NCBI GenBank assembly: GCA_023387335.1
Contig: JAEWIF010000004.1
Coordinates: forward strand, 310,001-374,000
DNA: 64,000 nucleotides
Reading direction: 5' to 3'
Source: Pseudomonadota bacterium
GTDB taxonomy: Bacteria > Pseudomonadota > Gammaproteobacteria > Burkholderiales > Burkholderiaceae_C
Shown: piece after piece, positions 59,937-64,000 of the stretch
Position numbering within the stretch: the stretch's first letter is position 1
Layout: every line of letters starts with the position of its first letter
The notes under the pieces: model-generated
Told to the model about the DNA's origin: nothing
Seen by the model: the letters and a program-made list of their open reading frames with translations, nothing else
Databases searched by the model: none
Translations under genes and position numbers: made by a program

Positions 59937-61558
59937 GCGTCCTGCAGTACCCACTCGGCCGCGCGCTCGGCCATCATCAGCGTCGGTGAGTTGGTGTTGC
60001 CGCTGGTGATGGTGGGCATGGCGCCCGCATCCACCACGCGCAAGCCCGCCACGCCGCGCACGCGCATGCGCGAATCCAGCACCGCCATCGGATCGTCGTC
60101 GCGGCCCATGCGGGTGGTGCCCACCGGATGGAAGATGGTCGTGGCGATGTCGCCGGCCAGCCGCGCGAGCTCGTCGTCGCTCTGGTACTGCGTGCCGGGC
60201 TTCCATTCCTCCGGCTTGTACTTCGCCAGCGCGGGCTGCGCGCAGATGCGGCGCGTCAGGCGCAGCGAGTCGGCCGCCACCTGCCGGTCCTCGGGCGTGC
60301 TCAGGTAGTTGGGCGCGATCGCGGGCGCGTCCTCGAACCGCGGGCTGCGGATGCGCACGAAGCCGCGGCTGGTGGGATTGAGGTTGCAGACGCTCGCCGT
60401 GAAGGCGGGGAACGGATGCAGCGGCTCGCCGAAAGCATCCAGGCTGAGCGGCTGCACGTGGTACTCGAGGTTCGGATGCGCCTGGTCCGGCGAGCTGCGC
60501 GTGAACGCGCCCAGCTGCGAGGGGGCCATGCTCATCGGGCCGCTGCGCATCAGCAGGTACTGCAGCCCGATGCGCGCCTTGCCGTGCCAGCTGTTGGCCA
60601 GCGTGTTGAGCGTGGTCACGCCCTGCACCTTGAACACCGCGCGGATCTGCAGGTGGTCCTGCAGGTTCTCGCCCACGCCGGGCAGGTCGTGCAGCACCTC
60701 GATGCCATGCTCTCGCAGCAGCGATCCGGCCCCGATGCCCGACAGCTGCAGCAGCTGCGGCGAGCCGATGCTGCCCGCGCACAGCAGCACCTGCCGGCTC
60801 GCACGCGCCTGCACCAGCTCGTTGCCGGTCCAGACCTCGGCGCCTTCGCAGCGCAGTTCGCCGTTCGCGCCGCGCGCCAGGCGCAACCGCTTCACGTGCG
60901 CGTTGGTCCACATCTCGAAGTTGGGCCGGCCGTAGCAGATCGGCCGCAGGAACGCCTTGGCCGTGTTCCAGCGCCAGCCGTTCTTCTGGTTGACCTGGAA
61001 GTAGCCCACGCCTTCGTTGTCGCCGCGGTTGAAGTCCTCGCTGTGCGGGATGCCGGCCTGCTGCGCCGCCTGCGCGAACGCGTCCAGGACATCCCAGCGC
61101 AGGCGCTGGCGCTCCACCCGCCATTCGCCGCCTTCGCCGTGCACCGCGTCGGCGCCCTTGTAGTAGTCCTCGTGCTTCTTGAAGTACGGCAGGCTCCGGT
61201 CCCAGCGCCAGCCGGCGTCGCCGGTGATGTCGGCCCAGTGGTCGTAGTCGCGCGCCTGGCCGCGCATGTAGATCATCCCGTTGATGCTGGAGCAGCCGCC
61301 CAGCGTCTTGCCGCGCGGATAGCGCAGCTGCCGGCCGTTGAGGCCGGCATCGGGTTCGGTCTTGTAGAGCCAGTCGGTGCGCGGGTTGCCGATGCAGTAC
61401 AGGTAGCCGACCGGGATGTGGATCCAGTGGTAGTCGTCCCGGCGGCCCGCTTCGATGAGCAGCACCCGTTTGCTCTTGTCGGCCGAAAGGCGGTTGGCCA
61501 GCAGGCAGCCGGCGGTGCCGGCGCCGATGATGATGTAGTCGAACTCGGTTTCGTTCAC
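59933..61558 (-). CDS. GMC-family FAD oxidoreductase (choline-dehydrogenase-like)
   Basis: A 541-residue flavoenzyme. N-terminal ADP-binding fold (DYIIIGAGTAGCLLANRL, then VLLIEAG), GMC signatures GKTLGGCSSINGMIYMRGQ and GSIGSPQLLQLSGIG, and the C-terminal HPVGTTRMG with His followed by ITSGNTNSPTLMMAE holding the active-site Asn. It oxidises an alcohol to an aldehyde; substrates range from choline to PEG and long-chain alcohols. It lies 55 bp downstream of the methylmalonate-semialdehyde dehydrogenase gene on the same strand, suggesting an alcohol-aldehyde-acyl-CoA pathway. Confidence 0.93.
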   Translation of the reverse strand: MNETEFDYIIIGAGTAGCLLANRLSADKSKRVLLIEAGRRDDYHWIHIPVGYLYCIGNPRTDWLYKTEPDAGLNGRQLRYPRGKTLGGCSSINGMIYMRGQARDYDHWADITGDAGWRWDRSLPYFKKHEDYYKGADAVHGEGGEWRVERQRLRWDVLDAFAQAAQQAGIPHSEDFNRGDNEGVGYFQVNQKNGWRWNTAKAFLRPICYGRPNFEMWTNAHVKRLRLARGANGELRCEGAEVWTGNELVQARASRQVLLCAGSIGSPQLLQLSGIGAGSLLREHGIEVLHDLPGVGENLQDHLQIRAVFKVQGVTTLNTLANSWHGKARIGLQYLLMRSGPMSMAPSQLGAFTRSSPDQAHPNLEYHVQPLSLDAFGEPLHPFPAFTASVCNLNPTSRGFVRIRSPRFEDAPAIAPNYLSTPEDRQVAADSLRLTRRICAQPALAKYKPEEWKPGTQYQSDDELARLAGDIATTIFHPVGTTRMGRDDDPMAVLDSRMRVRGVAGLRVVDAGAMPTITSGNTNSPTLMMAERAAEWVLQDA

Positions 61559-61613
61559 CGCTTCTTGTCTCCTCCTCGCGCGGCGCGGGAGGCGCCGCCC
61601 CCGTCGCGGCGAA

Positions 61614-63155
61614 TTATTTCGCCGTCGGCATCACGAACTCGGCGCCCTTGCCGATGCTCTCGGGCCAGCGCTGCATGATGGACTTCTGCTTCGTATAGAA
61701 GCGCACGCCCTCTTCGCCGTACGCGTGCATGTCGCCGAACAGGCTCTTCTTCCAGCCGCCGAAGCCGTGCCACGCCATCGGCACCGGGATCGGCACGTTC
61801 ACGCCGACCATGCCGACCTGCACGCGGCGCGAGAACTCTCGCGCGGTGTTGCCGTCCCGCGTGAACAGCGAAACGCCGTTGCCGTATTCGTGCGAGTTGA
61901 TCAGCTCGACCGCGCCCGCGAGGTCCTTCACGCGCACGCAGCCCAGCACCGGGCCGAAGATCTCTTCCTTGTAGATCTTCATCTCCGGCGTGACGTTGTC
62001 GAACAGCGTGCCGCCGATCCAGAAGCCGTTGTCGCAGCCCGCGCCGGCCTTGGCGGCCTGGAAGCCGCGGCCGTCCACCACCAGCTTCGCGCCTTCGCTT
62101 TCGCCATGGCCGATGTAGCCGGCGATGCGCTCCTGCGCCACCTTGCTGACGATCGGGCCCATCTCGGCGTCGAGCTCGGCACCGTTCTTGATCTTCAATT
62201 CCTTCGTGCGCTGCGCCAGCATCGGCAGGATCTTGTCGGCGGCGTCACCCACCAGCACGCCCAGCGAGATCGCCATGCAGCGCTCGCCGGCGGAGCCGAA
62301 GGCCGAGCCGATCAGCGCGTCCACCGCCTGGTCGAGGTCGGCGTCGGGCATCACCACCATGTGGTTCTTGGCGCCGCCCAGGGCCTGCACGCGCTTGCCG
62401 TGGCGAGCGCCGGTCTCGTAGATCTTCTGCGCGATGGTGGTGGAGCCGACGAAGGAGATCGCCTTGACGTCCGGGTGCTCCAGCAGCGCGTCCACCGCGT
62501 CCTTGTCGCCCTGAACCACGCTGAACACCCCGTCGGGAAGGCCTGCTTCCTTCAGCAGGCGCGCCATCATCAGCGAAGGCGTCGGGTCCAGCGGACTGGG
62601 CTTGAGCACGAAGCAGTTGCCGGCCGCGATCGCCACCGGGTACATCCACATCGGCACCATCACCGGGAAGTTGAACGGCGTGATGCCCGCCACCACGCCC
62701 AGCGGCTGGCGCATCGTCCAGTTGTCGATGCCGGTGGAGACCTGGTCGGTGTACTGGCCCTTGAGCAGCTGCGGGATTCCGCAGGCGAACTCGACGATGT
62801 CGATGCCGCGCGTGACCTCGCCCTGCGCGTCGGTGAACACCTTGCCGTGTTCGGCCGTGATCGCGCGGGCCAGTTCGTCGCGGTGCTTGTTGAGCAGCTC
62901 CAGGAACTTGAACATCACGCGCGCGCGGCGGATCGGCGGCGTGTCGGCCCAGGCCGGGAAGGCGGCCTTGGCGCTGGCCACCGCGCGCGCCACCTCGGCG
63001 CTGCTGGCCAGCGCCACCTTGCCGGTGACGCCACCGGTCGCGGGATTGAAGACGTCGGCGCTGCGGCCGCTCTGGCCGGGCGCCACGCGGCCGTCGATCC
63101 AGTGGTCGATCGAGCCGACGGCGCCGGCGGTGCGGGTGGAATCAGGTGCGTTCAT
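61614..63155 (-). CDS. mmsA: CoA-acylating methylmalonate-semialdehyde dehydrogenase
   Basis: A 513-residue aldehyde dehydrogenase of the MmsA/IolA type, giving propionyl-CoA or acetyl-CoA from methylmalonate or malonate semialdehyde with NAD and CoA. ITPFNFPVMVPMWMYPVAIA and GNCFVLKPSPLDPTPS bind NAD; the catalytic Cys is about residue 293 in GSAGERCMAISLG. The family-typical N-terminus IDHWIDGRVAPGQSGR is present. Works in valine, inositol and beta-alanine breakdown, and could take the product of the omega-aminotransferase encoded at 6.5 kb. Divergent from the MlaE-type gene. Confidence 0.94.
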   Translation of the reverse strand: MNAPDSTRTAGAVGSIDHWIDGRVAPGQSGRSADVFNPATGGVTGKVALASSAEVARAVASAKAAFPAWADTPPIRRARVMFKFLELLNKHRDELARAITAEHGKVFTDAQGEVTRGIDIVEFACGIPQLLKGQYTDQVSTGIDNWTMRQPLGVVAGITPFNFPVMVPMWMYPVAIAAGNCFVLKPSPLDPTPSLMMARLLKEAGLPDGVFSVVQGDKDAVDALLEHPDVKAISFVGSTTIAQKIYETGARHGKRVQALGGAKNHMVVMPDADLDQAVDALIGSAFGSAGERCMAISLGVLVGDAADKILPMLAQRTKELKIKNGAELDAEMGPIVSKVAQERIAGYIGHGESEGAKLVVDGRGFQAAKAGAGCDNGFWIGGTLFDNVTPEMKIYKEEIFGPVLGCVRVKDLAGAVELINSHEYGNGVSLFTRDGNTAREFSRRVQVGMVGVNVPIPVPMAWHGFGGWKKSLFGDMHAYGEEGVRFYTKQKSIMQRWPESIGKGAEFVMPTAK

Positions 63156-63280
63156 GGTCTCGGTTCAGGCGGGTCTCGGACCCGCCAGTCTAAGCCGCGC
63201 CGGAAAGGGCCCAATCGTTCAGTTACGACGAGCCCTCCGGCGACGGCACCCCGATTAGCATTGCAAGTCCTTACAAGGTC

Positions 63281-64000
63281 ATGCAGGAACCCTCGACGCC
63301 CCGCCTGGAGACCTCCGCCGCCGGCGGGGCGCAGGCCGCCCAGGTGCTGGGCCAGTGGACCGCGGCGCAAATCGCCCGGCCCGGCCTGCTGGACCAGCTG
63401 CGCGCGGCCCTCGCGCGCTTCGATGCCGGCGCCGACTGGGACCTGCGCGGCGCCGAGCAACTCGATCACGTCGGCGCCCAGCTGCTGTGGGACCACTGGG
63501 GCCACCAGAGGCCGCAGCGGCTGCAGGTGCTGCCGGCGCAGAGCGCGGTGCTCGAGCGCGTCGAGCAGTTCAGCAGCGAGCCGCCGCGCCGTCCACCGCT
63601 GGGTTGGCGCGGCCGCTACCTCGCTCTGGGCGAAGGCGTGCTGTCGGCGGCGATGCAACTGCGCGAGTTCGTGCGGCTCACCGGCCAGCTGGCGATCAAC
63701 ACGCTGCGCCTGGCGCGTGCGCCGCAGGAAGGTCCGTGGCGCGACTTCTCCGGCCACCTGTACCACATAGGCGCCACCGCGCTGCCGATCACCGCGCTGG
63801 TCGGCTTCCTGATCGGCGTGGTGCTGGCCTATCTCACCGCCAAGCAGTTGCGGCAGTTCGGCGCCGACGCGTACATCGTCAACATCCTGGGCGTGGCGCT
63901 GATCCGCGAGCTCGGTCCCATGCTCGCGGCCATCCTGGTGGCCGGACGATCGGGCTCGTCCATCACCGCGCAGATCGGCGTGATGCGCGTCACCGATGAG
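63281..64000 (+). CDS. MlaE-family ABC transporter permease with N-terminal STAS-like domain, cut by window end
   Basis: An open frame of 240 codons running off the right edge, not closed by a stop. The first ~100 residues (RLETSAAGGAQAAQVLGQWT, LRGAEQLDHVGAQLLWDHWG) look like a STAS domain. From about residue 160 the MlaE/YrbE permease core begins (HIGATALPITALVGFLIGVV, AYIVNILGVALIRELGPMLAAILVAGRSGSSITAQIGVMRVTDE). Such permeases move phospholipids across the envelope together with an ATPase and an MCE substrate protein, which should follow outside the window. Confidence 0.88.
   Translation, partial: MQEPSTPRLETSAAGGAQAAQVLGQWTAAQIARPGLLDQLRAALARFDAGADWDLRGAEQLDHVGAQLLWDHWGHQRPQRLQVLPAQSAVLERVEQFSSEPPRRPPLGWRGRYLALGEGVLSAAMQLREFVRLTGQLAINTLRLARAPQEGPWRDFSGHLYHIGATALPITALVGFLIGVVLAYLTAKQLRQFGADAYIVNILGVALIRELGPMLAAILVAGRSGSSITAQIGVMRVTDE

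Overview
The window is a GC-rich, densely packed chromosomal segment of a betaproteobacterium, most likely Burkholderiales, family Comamonadaceae (Ramlibacter/Variovorax-like). The reasons are strong G/C third-position bias throughout, a PhaM-type granule regulator, a DUF3567 protein, a Bug-type tricarboxylate-transporter receptor, several short LysR/IclR-controlled catabolic units, and a spc/alpha ribosomal block whose proteins read as typical Burkholderiales versions. I see no insertion sequence, prophage, CRISPR array or obvious genomic island. Genus assignment is inference. LAYOUT, LEFT PART (1-32 kb): the C-terminal end of a large exported protein; glcD; a 7TM-DISM membrane protein with a decayed GGDEF domain, coupled to a LysR gene; purU; a DUF4197 protein; an omega-amino acid aminotransferase; a ChaN-like lipoprotein; an AbrB-type membrane protein; DUF3567; DUF3108/iclR divergent from a fumarylacetoacetate-hydrolase-family gene; a REP-like inverted repeat; a tightly coupled trehalose operon otsB-GH15-otsA; a VOC protein divergent from an enoyl-CoA hydratase; a copper-acquisition locus (DUF2946, TonB receptor, YcnI, PCuAC); phaM-FIST; a membrane/coiled-coil/zinc-ribbon protein; tgt-queA divergent from recG-oxyR-dyp-ubiA. 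MIDDLE (32-43 kb): proC, then a LacI-type regulator divergent from a sugar-type ABC transporter (receptor, two permeases, ATPase), a sulfatase with the CxPSR cysteine, and a formylglycine-generating enzyme that would activate it. The whole ABC-sulfatase-FGE run is nearly overlapping and carries two LacI-type operators in its divergent control region, so it reads as a self-contained module for importing and desulfating a sulfate ester, probably a sulfated sugar. glpD follows. RIBOSOMAL BLOCK (43-52 kb): the spc and alpha gene groups run without interruption from rplN to rplQ, including secY, infA, rpmJ and rpoA. The block starts from its own sigma70-like promoter just after glpD, so the S10 group is not adjacent. 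Two strong hairpin/U-tract structures lie inside the alpha group, before rpsD and before rpoA. An initiator tRNA-fMet with its own terminator follows rplQ. RIGHT PART (52-64 kb): a MaoC/FAS1-type dehydratase, a Rieske ring-hydroxylating oxygenase with a Bug receptor and divergent LysR; tRNA-Arg(CCG); a dihaem cytochrome c; a conserved hypothetical; a TauE/SafE permease preceded by a 426-bp gene-free, hairpin-rich region that may be a terminator-containing regulatory leader; a possible outer-membrane protein; a GMC oxidoreductase; methylmalonate-semialdehyde dehydrogenase; and the start of an MlaE-family permease cut by the window edge. MOST INTERESTING: the LacI-ABC-sulfatase-FGE module, the putative leader/attenuator upstream of the TauE/SafE permease, the intra-operon terminators in the alpha group, and the translationally coupled oxyR-dyp and phaM-FIST pairs.
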